Assembly (NCBI GenBank): GCA_012510865.1
Contig: JAAZHF010000312.1
Span: forward strand, 1-7,706
Source: Gammaproteobacteria bacterium
Lineage (GTDB): Bacteria > Pseudomonadota > Gammaproteobacteria > Xanthomonadales > Xanthomonadaceae
Direction of reading: 5' to 3'
Length of the DNA: 7,706 bases
Shown here: one piece after another, positions 1-7,706 of the stretch
Layout: every line of letters starts with the position of its first letter
Position numbering within the stretch: position 1 is the stretch's first letter
Notes under the pieces: model-generated
Told to the model about the DNA's origin: nothing
Databases searched by the model: none
What the model saw: the letters and a program-made list of their open reading frames with translations, nothing else
Position numbers and translations under genes: made by a program

Positions 1-360
1 GCCGACGAACCGTCCCACGCCGGCGGACAGCCCCTGCAGCACCCTGCATGCGAGCATGGTCGGCAGGTCGTCGGCAAGCGCACAGCCCACGGACGCCGCG
101 ATGAACACCACCAGCCCGCCCAGGATCACGCGGCGCCGGCCGAGCGCGTCCGACATCGGCCCGTGCACCAGGCTCATCAGCGCATAGGCCACGAGGTAGG
201 CGCTGATGGTCTGCTGCATCGCCAGCTTGTCGGCGCCCAGGCTCTCGCCCATGACCGGGAAGGCCGGGAAGATCGCGTCGATCGAGAACGGGCCGAACAT
301 CGACAGGCCGGCGAGCAGCAGGGCCAGGCGGCCCATGGACTTGGGGAGGTGCGGAGGCAT
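1..360 (-). CDS. Bcr/CflA-type MFS multidrug efflux transporter, N-terminal part
   Basis: An inner-membrane exporter of the major facilitator superfamily, probably of the Bcr/CflA drug:H+ antiporter branch. Only the first 120 codons are present; the reading frame is open through position 1. Reading from the ATG at 360-358, transmembrane helix 1 covers about residues 9-30 and contains FSIDAIFPAFPVMG, matching the family's usual D-x-x-LPALP region. Helix 2 is about residues 46-66. It is followed by the MFS motif A loop GPMSDALGRRR (67-77), then helix 3 (about 78-96) and the start of helix 4, with LQGLSAGVGR resembling the family's helix-4 motif. A second in-frame ATG at 336-334 (residue 9) is possible; neither start has a clear Shine-Dalgarno sequence. 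The gene is divergent from gcvP, and the REP pair lies between them. The substrate cannot be told. Family confidence is high, subfamily moderate. Confidence 0.88.
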   Translation of the reverse strand, partial: MPPHLPKSMGRLALLLAGLSMFGPFSIDAIFPAFPVMGESLGADKLAMQQTISAYLVAYALMSLVHGPMSDALGRRRVILGGLVVFIAASVGCALADDLPTMLACRVLQGLSAGVGRFVG

Positions 361-426
361 GGGCAAGCGCCGGCACGGGGGGCGGCGCGGACAGGGCGGG
401 CCGACAAGGATACCGCCCACCCTCCT

Positions 427-492
427 GTAGGAGCGGCTATAGCCGCGACATGACGTGCCGCGGGTCCTGGTCGCGGCTGTAGCCGCTCCTAC
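427..492. repeat. Inverted pair of REP-like palindromic repeats
   Basis: Two 23-base arms, 427-449 and 470-492, are inverted copies differing at one base, with a 20-base spacer. Each begins (read outward to inward) with GTAGGAGCGGCT. The left arm holds a perfect 14-base palindrome GCGGCTATAGCCGC (433-446); the right arm has the same core with one change. This shape, a GTAGGAGC head on a short GC-rich stem present as an inverted doublet, is the form of REP/BIME (REPIN) elements known in pseudomonads and xanthomonads, which are usually mobilised by REP-associated tyrosine transposases. No such transposase is in the window. As RNA, the whole unit would fold into one long hairpin. Confidence 0.85.
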
Positions 493-505
493 GGGAACCG
501 CGGGC

Positions 506-511
506 TATAAT
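506..511 (+). promoter_or_regulatory. Putative sigma-70 -10 box for the riboswitch-gcvP transcript
   Basis: A perfect TATAAT lies 13 bases after the REP pair and about 17 bases before the first riboswitch nucleotides, which is right for a start site near 518. AT-rich hexamers are rare in this DNA, so it stands out. No good -35 hexamer is found 16-19 bases upstream; that place falls in the right REP arm (about 481-489). There is no TGn extension either. Assignment as the promoter is inference from position. Confidence 0.6.
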
Positions 512-527
512 CGGCGCTGCTAGACCC

Positions 528-710
528 TCCAGCGGGAGAAGCCGCCCCCGGTCCACCGGGACGGCTGCCGAAGGCGCAACGCCCGTAATCGCTCAGGCCC
601 ACGTACCGCCGGCGGGGACAACTCTGGAGAGACCGGTCAAACCCGGCGCCGAAGGTGCATGGGGCGGGCTTCGTGCCCCGCCTCGAACTCTCAGGCAAAA
701 GGACAGAGGG
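528..710 (+). ncRNA. Tandem glycine riboswitch (two aptamers)
   Basis: A cis-acting RNA that binds glycine and controls the glycine cleavage gene behind it. Two aptamers follow each other with a short linker. Aptamer 1 (about 528-610) has GCGGGAGA at 532-539, the conserved GCCGAAGG at 567-574, CGCTCAGG at 590-597 and a closing P1 helix GCGG/CCGC (532-535 with 606-609). Aptamer 2 (622-710) has CTCTGGAGAG at 622-631, GCCGAAGG at 648-655, a GC-rich hairpin at about 661-682, ACTCTCAGGCAAAAGGACAG at 687-706, and P1 CTCTG/CAGAG (622-626 with 704-708). Aptamer 2 is close to the textbook consensus; aptamer 1 departs from it after CTCAGG. Tandem glycine riboswitches normally raise glycine cleavage gene expression when glycine is abundant. 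The motif and the downstream gcvP support each other. Confidence 0.95.
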
Positions 711-715
711 GCGCC

Positions 716-734
716 CCGCGTGCCGTGCACGCGG
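716..734 (+). other. Strong hairpin after the riboswitch, candidate expression platform
   Basis: CCGCGTGC (716-723) and GCACGCGG (727-734) form a perfect 8-bp stem with a 3-base loop, starting 6 bases after the P1 helix of aptamer 2. The neighbouring GGGGCGCCCC (708-717) is itself a palindrome and overlaps the stem foot, so two mutually exclusive pairings are possible. There is no U-run after the stem, so it is not a typical intrinsic terminator. It could act as an alternative structure, a Rho-related element or a translational switch; the mechanism cannot be decided from sequence. Confidence 0.5.
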
Positions 735-763
735 CCCACCCGCGCCCGCCAGAGTCCCCTGCC

Positions 764-3649
<2,886 letters not shown>

Positions 3650-3674
3650 TGGTCGGCTCGGGTAGGATCCGGGC

Positions 3675-4949
3675 ATGAGCCACGACCCCGCCACCCGATA
3701 CGCCGGGGTCCGCGCCCGCACGGTGGCGCTGGCCGCGCCGCTGTCGCCCGAGGACGCGCAGCTGCAATCGATGCCGGACGCCAGTCCGGCGAAGTGGCAC
3801 CTTGCGCACACGACCTGGTTCTTCGCGCGCTTCGTGCTCCGGGACCCGGCGGCGATCCCCGACGGCTGGGACGTGCTGTTCAACAGCTATTACGTCGGCG
3901 CCGGCGCCCGCCACCCGCGGGCGGCGCGCGGGTTGCTGTCGCGACCTGGCCTGCCGGCGGTGCTGGCCTGGCGCGACGACGTCGACGAGCGCATCCAGCG
4001 CGGGCTCGCGGACGGGCGCTTCGACGACGCGCTCCTGCAGGTCCTCGAGCTTGGCATCCACCACGAGCAGCAGCACCAGGAGCTGCTTCTCACCGACATC
4101 AAGCACGCGCTGTGGTGCAATCCGCTGGCGCCGGCCTATCGCGCGGAGCTTCCGGAACCGGCGCCGGCCACGGCCGCCGGCGACGACCATGCCCGCGGAT
4201 CGACGTGGCTGCACCGCGACGAGGCCATCGTCGCGATCGGGGCGCCGCGCTGGCCGGCCCCGGGCGCGGACTTCGCCTATGACAACGAAAGCCCGCGCCA
4301 CCGCGTGCTGCTGCCCGCGCACGACATCGCGAGGCATCCAGTGACCAACGCCGACTACGCCGGGTTCATCGCGGACGGCGGCTACCGGCGACCGACGCTC
4401 TGGCTCAGCGACGGATGGGACGCGGTGCAGCGCGAAGGCTGGTCCCGGCCCCTCTACTGGCACGAGGACGGTGAACGGGAGTACACCCTCGGGGGCCTGC
4501 GCCCGCGCGACCCGCGTGCGCCCGTGTGCCACCTCAGCCATTACGAAGCGGACGCCTTCGCGCGCTGGGCCGGAGCGCGGCTGCCCACCGAGGCCGAATG
4601 GGAGGCCGCGGCCGCCGGACTGCCCGTCGAAGGCAACTTCGCCGACGCCGGCGCGCCCCTGCACCCGCGTGCCGACGCGAGCGCCGCCGGCCCCGTCGAC
4701 GCGCCCCGGCAGATGTTCGGCGACGCCTGGGAGTGGACCTCCAGCGCCTACGCGCCCTGGCCCGGGTTCCGGCCGCTCGACGGCACCCTGGGCGAGTACA
4801 ACGGCAAGTTCATGAGCGGACAGCTGGTCCTGCGCGGTGGGAGCTGCCTTGGCCCGCGCGGGCACCTGCGGGCCAGCTACCGCAACTTCTTCCCGCCGCA
4901 GGCGCGCTGGCAGTGCAGCGGACTGCGCCTGGCGAGGGACGCGAAGTGA
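3675..4949 (+). CDS. egtB: Ergothioneine biosynthesis protein EgtB (hercynine sulfoxide synthase)
   Basis: A cytoplasmic non-heme iron enzyme that uses O2 to join a thiol donor (cysteine or gamma-glutamylcysteine) to hercynine, forming the C-S bond of ergothioneine as a sulfoxide. The protein has 424 residues, normal for the family. An N-terminal DinB-like domain supplies the three-histidine iron site: H45 in KWHLAHTTWFF, and H130 and H134 in ELGIHHEQQHQELLL. A C-terminal formylglycine-generating-enzyme-like (FGE-sulfatase) domain follows, with YDNESPRHRV, PVTNADYAGFI, LPTEAEWEAAA, GDAWEWTSSAY and the ending SGLRLARD. The ATG at 3675 has AGGAT 7 bases upstream. It starts 25 bases after gcvP and its stop overlaps the start of egtD (GTGA), so the pair is translationally coupled. 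No gamma-glutamylcysteine ligase (egtA) or amidohydrolase (egtC) is adjacent, which hints at a cysteine-using EgtB. The related OvoA is less likely, since it is usually longer with a fused methyltransferase and EgtD is separate here. Confidence 0.93.
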   Translation: MSHDPATRYAGVRARTVALAAPLSPEDAQLQSMPDASPAKWHLAHTTWFFARFVLRDPAAIPDGWDVLFNSYYVGAGARHPRAARGLLSRPGLPAVLAWRDDVDERIQRGLADGRFDDALLQVLELGIHHEQQHQELLLTDIKHALWCNPLAPAYRAELPEPAPATAAGDDHARGSTWLHRDEAIVAIGAPRWPAPGADFAYDNESPRHRVLLPAHDIARHPVTNADYAGFIADGGYRRPTLWLSDGWDAVQREGWSRPLYWHEDGEREYTLGGLRPRDPRAPVCHLSHYEADAFARWAGARLPTEAEWEAAAAGLPVEGNFADAGAPLHPRADASAAGPVDAPRQMFGDAWEWTSSAYAPWPGFRPLDGTLGEYNGKFMSGQLVLRGGSCLGPRGHLRASYRNFFPPQARWQCSGLRLARDAK

Positions 4950-5908
4950 CGACGCCACCGCGGCTGACCGACCTCCACCCCGACCCCGACGACATCACGG
5001 GCGACGTGCTGCGCGGCCTGTCGTCGACGCCCAGGCGACTGCCCTCGAAGTACTTCTACGACCGCAGGGGTTCGGAGCTGTTCGAGGCCATCACCCGCCA
5101 GCCCGAGTACTACCTGACGCGGATCGAGCTTGCGCTGCTGGCCGGGCGCGGCCCGGGCATCGCCGCCGCGGTCGGGCCCCGCGTGCACGTGGTCGAATAC
5201 GGAAGCGGCAGCGGGCGCAAGACCCGGCTGCTGCTCGAAGCGCTGGACGATCCGGTGGCGTGGACGCCGATCGAGATCTCGCGCTCGGCCCTCGTCGCCA
5301 GTGCGACGCGGCTGCAGCGCGAGTTCGGCGACATCGAAGTCCTGCCGGTGCTGGCGGACTTCACCCGGCCGGTGCCGCTGCCGCGCCCGTCGCGCGCCGC
5401 GGCGTCGGCGCTGGTGTTCTTCCCGGGCTCGACCCTGGGCAACTTCGGCCACCTCGAGTCCTCCCGCCTGCTGGCGGCGATGCGCGACACCATGGGCCCC
5501 GGCGGCGCAGCGCTGGTCGGCATCGACCTGGTGAAGGATCCCTCCATCATCGAGGCCGCCTACAACGACGCCGCCGGGGTCACCGCCGACTTCACCCTGA
5601 ACCTGCTGCGCCGGCTCAACCGCGACGTCGGAAGCGACTTCGACCTCGACGGCTTCGCCCACCGCGCGCGCTACGTCGAGCCGGAGTCCCGGGTCGTGAC
5701 CACGCTGGTGAGCCTGCGCGACCAGCTGGTGACGGTCGCCGGCCGCGGGTTCCGGTTCGCGGCCGGCGAGGAGCTGCACGTCGAGCAGAGCCGGAAGTAC
5801 ACCGACGCCGCCTTCGGCGCGCTCGCCGCGGAGGCCGGCCTGCGCATCGCGCACGCCTGGAACGACCCGCGCGACTGGTTCGGGCTGCGCCTGCTGCGCC
5901 GGGCCTGA
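4946..5908 (+). CDS. egtD: L-histidine N-alpha-methyltransferase EgtD
   Basis: EgtD uses three S-adenosylmethionine molecules to trimethylate the alpha-amino group of histidine to hercynine, the substrate of EgtB. The GTG at 4946 gives 320 residues, matching the roughly 320 of known EgtD; GAGG at 4934-4937 is the binding site and the GTGA overlap couples it to egtB. Seen in the protein: SKYFYDRRGSELFEAIT (34-50) and PEYYLTR (53-59) of the histidine-binding lid, the SAM loop EYGSGSGRKT (84-93), IEIS (109-112), FFPGSTLGNF with N166, and VEQSRKYT with E280 and S282. By alignment in the head, N166, E280 and S282 correspond to the histidine-contacting Asn, Glu and Ser of the mycobacterial enzyme. 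All key residues are present, so it should be active. No ATG start is available at a fitting place. Confidence 0.94.
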   Translation: MTTPPRLTDLHPDPDDITGDVLRGLSSTPRRLPSKYFYDRRGSELFEAITRQPEYYLTRIELALLAGRGPGIAAAVGPRVHVVEYGSGSGRKTRLLLEALDDPVAWTPIEISRSALVASATRLQREFGDIEVLPVLADFTRPVPLPRPSRAAASALVFFPGSTLGNFGHLESSRLLAAMRDTMGPGGAALVGIDLVKDPSIIEAAYNDAAGVTADFTLNLLRRLNRDVGSDFDLDGFAHRARYVEPESRVVTTLVSLRDQLVTVAGRGFRFAAGEELHVEQSRKYTDAAFGALAAEAGLRIAHAWNDPRDWFGLRLLRRA

Positions 5909-5924
5909 GCGCCGATCCGCTCAG
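5905..5924. terminator. Inverted repeat at the egtD / ferritin-like convergence
   Basis: CTGAGCG (5905-5911) and CGCTCAG (5918-5924) form a perfect 7-bp stem with a 6-base loop. The left arm contains the egtD stop (5906-5908) and the right arm contains the stop of the opposite-strand gene (5921-5923). It lies exactly between two converging genes, where a shared bidirectional terminator is expected. There is no T-run on either side, so termination strength is doubtful. Confidence 0.4.
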
Positions 5925-6529
5925 AGCATGTCGCTGCGCGCCTTCTCCGCGCGCGCGGCGCCGATCGCGGTCTCGACGTTCCGGACCTCCTCCGGCGGCG
6001 GCAGCACGGCGGGCATGCCCAACGACTCCAGCCACAGCTCCCGGGTCCAGCCGGTGGTGTGGTAGAGGTGGTGGTCTTCCTGCTTCTCGACCTTGTCGTG
6101 GGCGGCCTTCAGCACCTGCTTCTCGTCGCCGGTCGCGCGGTCGGCCAGGTAGCCGATCAGCTCCCAGTTCAGGTGGTCCTTGGTTTCCGCCAGCACCACG
6201 CACTCGCCGGCCACCAGCTGGGCCGCCATCGGATCGCCCGCTTCCTGCGCCATCACCATCGCTTCCACCAGCGCCCGGCCGTGGTGGGCCACGATCTCGC
6301 GGCCGGGGGTGCGGACCTCGGGGTCCAGGCCGAAGGCCTCGAACTCCTGCAGCAGGATCTCCTGGTGGGTGCGGGTCTCCTCGAGGTACTCGTTCCACTC
6401 CTCGCGCAGGTCGTCGTTGACCGCGCATTCGATCGCCTGCAGGTAGACCTGCTCGCCGCCGAGCTCGGTCTCGAGCGCCTGGTAGAGCAGCTCGTGCATC
6501 TGGGACTTGTCGTACTTCGCGCGTGCCAT
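5921..6529 (-). CDS. Ferritin-like helical protein, possible diiron/metal-binding
   Basis: A soluble, all-helical, acidic protein of 202 residues with no signal peptide or membrane segment. It starts at the ATG 6529-6527, with GGAG 8 bases upstream. The pattern resembles the ferritin/rubrerythrin-like superfamily: four helices with acidic and histidine residues that could bind metal. These are TELGGEQVYLQAIE (21-34), YLEETRTHQEILL (48-60), GECVVLAETKDHLNWE (108-123) and VEKQEDHHLYHTTGW (147-161). A clean ExxH is seen at E151-H154. In helices 2 and 3 the spacing is ExxxH (E51-H55, E115-H119) rather than the canonical ExxH, so a standard diiron site is not assured. The C-terminal 40 residues (LPPPEE onward) are a charged tail. 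Function is unknown; iron handling or oxidative-stress protection is only inferred from the fold. It converges on egtD with 12 bases between stops, and 85 bases separate it from the next upstream gene on its strand. Confidence 0.8.
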   Translation of the reverse strand: MARAKYDKSQMHELLYQALETELGGEQVYLQAIECAVNDDLREEWNEYLEETRTHQEILLQEFEAFGLDPEVRTPGREIVAHHGRALVEAMVMAQEAGDPMAAQLVAGECVVLAETKDHLNWELIGYLADRATGDEKQVLKAAHDKVEKQEDHHLYHTTGWTRELWLESLGMPAVLPPPEEVRNVETAIGAARAEKARSDML

Positions 6530-6614
6530 GGTCTCGCTCCGCTGGGGGGATGCACAACCATCCGCAACCCGCCGTCGCGAGCGAGTGAAGCAGGCGCGCC
6601 AGGCCCGGTCGGCC

Positions 6615-7166
6615 TCAGGCGGTGGCGGCGCTCCCGGAGCCGGCCGCGCGCGGCCGCTGCCGCGGCACCGCATCCGGCGGAAGCATGATCCTGGCCCCCT
6701 TGAAGTACATCATCCGCAGCTGGTTGCCGCGCGGCGACCAGCCGATGAAGTGGGCCCTGGCCTGTTCCTCGTACAGCGCCTGGTAATGCCTGGCGAGGCC
6801 GTCGTTCTGGAGTTCGAACATCACCCCGACCGCCTCCGGTCGCGGGAGCGAGGCGTTGTACGCCTCCAGGGTGTCCCGGGCCAGGTTCAGGAAGGGCATC
6901 GTCTGCTTCAGCCCGCGGGCGCCGACGTCGAAGAACTGGCGGTAGAGGTAGGTCGGCTGGCCGAAGGACGGCACGATGCCCAGCACCGCGGTGCCAACGC
7001 CCCAGACCGCCCCGCTGTCGTCCACGCCCACGGCCACCGCCTGCTGCGCGCGCTCGGCGGCCCGGGTGGGATCGGGCAGCGCGCGGTTGCGCGCCCACAG
7101 CGCGATCAGCTGGGACTCCAGCTCCGGCGTCACCTGCTTCCACACCGGAACGATCCCGCCCGTCAC
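6615..7166 (-). CDS. Uncharacterised protein, possibly GNAT-fold-like
   Basis: I do not recognise this gene. From the GTG at 7166-7164 it encodes 183 residues, with no signal peptide or membrane segment. Visible order: an N-terminal helix (TPELESQLIALWARNRAL), a strand pair around AVAVGVDDSGAVWGVGTAV, then PTYLYRQFFDVGARGLKQTM followed by a helix PFLNLARDTLEAYNASL. After that come GVMFELQNDGLARHYQALY and AHFIGWSPRGNQLRMMYFKG. The strand-helix order and the N-x-x-x-A-x-x-Y stretch recall GNAT acetyltransferases, but a typical acetyl-CoA loop (QxxGxG/A) is missing, so this is a guess. The tail is Arg/Ala/Gly-rich, low-complexity, and coded by a perfect 16-base palindrome (6641-6656). The frame stays open upstream to 7517 but that part looks non-coding. 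The GTG lacks a separate strong binding site; a short ORF with a strong one overlaps it. The GTG at 7145-7143 is an alternative start. Confidence 0.65.
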   Translation of the reverse strand: MTGGIVPVWKQVTPELESQLIALWARNRALPDPTRAAERAQQAVAVGVDDSGAVWGVGTAVLGIVPSFGQPTYLYRQFFDVGARGLKQTMPFLNLARDTLEAYNASLPRPEAVGVMFELQNDGLARHYQALYEEQARAHFIGWSPRGNQLRMMYFKGARIMLPPDAVPRQRPRAAGSGSAATA

Positions 7167-7201
7167 CTCGCCACCCCGCGACCGCCTGCGATGGACTCCA
7201 T
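7163..7201 (-). CDS. Possible 12-codon leader ORF upstream of the 183-residue gene
   Basis: ATG at 7201-7199 encodes MESIAGGRGVAR and stops with TGA at 7165-7163, overlapping the GTG start of the next gene as GTGA. The sequence AGGAGGAGAG (7216-7207, minus strand) is the best Shine-Dalgarno sequence in this part of the window; its AGGAGG core lies 9 bases before this ATG. Two readings are possible: a leader peptide that couples translation to the downstream gene, or the true start of that gene, put out of frame by a missing or extra base (for instance in the G-run at 7177-7174). The residues alone do not decide. Confidence 0.35.
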   Translation of the reverse strand: MESIAGGRGVAR

Positions 7202-7347
7202 CCGCACTCTCCTCCTGAGACTGTCGCCCGATGATGGCGCAAGCGTCGCCGGCCGCGCAACGCAGTCCACTGCGTCCCCCGCGCGCCGGGAATGCCGGAC
7301 CGGCCGCGGCGTACGATGGCCGTCGACCCTTCGCCAGCGAGCCAGCC

Positions 7348-7706
7348 GTGAGCCGAATCGCCCAGGCCATGCGCGGACTGTTCGAGTTCAAGCCCGCGCC
7401 CCCGGACCGGGTGCGGTTCTCGCTGCGCGCAAGCGCCTGCATCGGCGCGCCCGTGCTGGCCGGATGGCTGGCGGGCGACATCACCGCCGGGATGATGGTG
7501 GCCATCGGCGGCTTCACCGGACTCTACGGGAGCGGCCGCGCCTATGCGCACCGGATGCTGCAGCTGGGGCTGATCGCCCTCGCCTTCGCGGTGGCCACCG
7601 CGCTCGGCCTGTGGAGCGCGGCCGGCGGCTGGTGGGCGGCGCTTCCGGTGATCGCACTGGTCGCGGTGGTCGCGACCTGGATCGGCAACGCGCTGCGCAT
7701 CGGTCC
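7348..7706 (+). CDS. FUSC-family inner-membrane protein, N-terminal part
   Basis: The first 119 codons of a membrane protein that continues past the right edge. From GTG 7348 the short cytoplasmic start MSRIAQAMRGLFEFKPAPPD is followed by four hydrophobic stretches at about 29-42, 44-60, 71-90 and 95-114. The pattern FSLRASACIGAPVLAGWL then TAGMMVAIGGFTGLYG resembles the N-terminus of FUSC (fusaric acid resistance / aromatic acid exporter-like) proteins, where an arginine-bearing first helix leads into a Gly-rich second one. Such proteins are thought to export aromatic acids or other small molecules; the substrate here is unknown. An in-frame ATG at 7369 (residue 8) is an alternative start; GTG 7348 has only a weak GCGAG upstream. 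It is divergent from the 183-residue gene, and a shared regulatory gap (7217-7347) lies between them with no clear promoter; TACGAT at 7312-7317 is a weak -10 candidate. Confidence 0.78.
   Translation, partial: MSRIAQAMRGLFEFKPAPPDRVRFSLRASACIGAPVLAGWLAGDITAGMMVAIGGFTGLYGSGRAYAHRMLQLGLIALAFAVATALGLWSAAGGWWAALPVIALVAVVATWIGNALRIG

Larger units (their letters stand above)
361..763. other. Gene-free regulatory region between the MFS exporter and gcvP
   Basis: These 403 bases hold no supportable protein gene. From left to right: about 66 bases of unassigned GC-rich DNA upstream of the exporter, the REP pair, the -10 box, the tandem glycine riboswitch, the 716-734 hairpin and a 29-base leader to the gcvP ATG. 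No promoter for the leftward exporter gene could be picked out. Confidence 0.8.

Noticed and set aside
163..453. Small ORFs on both strands over 163-453
   Set aside because: They are shadows of the MFS exporter frame (1-360, minus), which shows clear transmembrane helices and motif A.
427..492. Inverted repeat as a rho-independent terminator or a CRISPR-like repeat
   Set aside because: It sits upstream of both divergent genes rather than after one and has no T-run. There are only two inverted copies, not regularly spaced direct repeats.
659..763. Extension of gcvP upstream of ATG 764 to ATG 659
   Set aside because: The added residues come from the riboswitch aptamer and hairpin, and GcvP homologues begin at the position given by ATG 764.
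4877..5854. 325-codon minus-strand frame opposite egtD
   Set aside because: Antisense shadow; the plus-strand EgtD has all family motifs.
6253..7551. Long minus-strand frame of 432 codons across two genes
   Set aside because: It is out of frame with both the ferritin-like and the 183-residue genes; its composition is Arg/Gly-rich and it has no motif.

Overview
The window reads as one stretch of a very GC-rich (roughly 70% by eye) gammaproteobacterial chromosome. The protein sequences, the short intergenic gaps and the GTAGGAGCGGC-type inverted repeat fit the Xanthomonadaceae/Lysobacteraceae (Lysobacter or Luteimonas-like). That placement is inference from style, not from a marker gene.

Layout. 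Positions 1-360 (minus) hold the N-terminal 120 residues of a Bcr/CflA-type MFS drug exporter that runs off the left edge. Positions 361-763 carry no protein gene but are dense in signals: an inverted pair of REP-like repeats (427-492), a perfect TATAAT -10 box (506-511), a tandem two-aptamer glycine riboswitch (about 528-710) and a strong hairpin (716-734). The riboswitch leads into gcvP (764-3649), the P protein (glycine decarboxylase) of the glycine cleavage system. Reading is broken by one in-frame amber codon at 2366-2368, exactly where homologues have glutamine. Everything after it is still in frame and fully conserved, so this is a one-base lesion (CAG to TAG) or a sequence error, not an old decayed gene.

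Only 25 bases after gcvP comes egtB (3675-4949), and egtD (4946-5908) overlaps it by four bases. These are the sulfoxide synthase and the histidine trimethyltransferase of ergothioneine synthesis. No promoter or terminator is visible between gcvP and egtB, so the simplest reading is a gcvP-egtB-egtD operon under glycine riboswitch control. That would couple glycine and one-carbon supply to a methylation-heavy antioxidant pathway. It would also expose egtBD to polarity from the amber codon.

The right part is on the other strand. A ferritin-like helical protein (5921-6529, minus) converges on egtD with a 12-base gap, and a perfect 7-bp inverted repeat contains both stop codons. Upstream of it lies an unrecognised 183-residue protein (6615-7166, minus), preceded by a 12-codon ORF with a much better ribosome binding site. 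Divergent from that, the N-terminus of a FUSC-type membrane protein (7348-7706, plus) runs off the right edge. No tRNA, rRNA, CRISPR array, insertion sequence or phage gene was seen.
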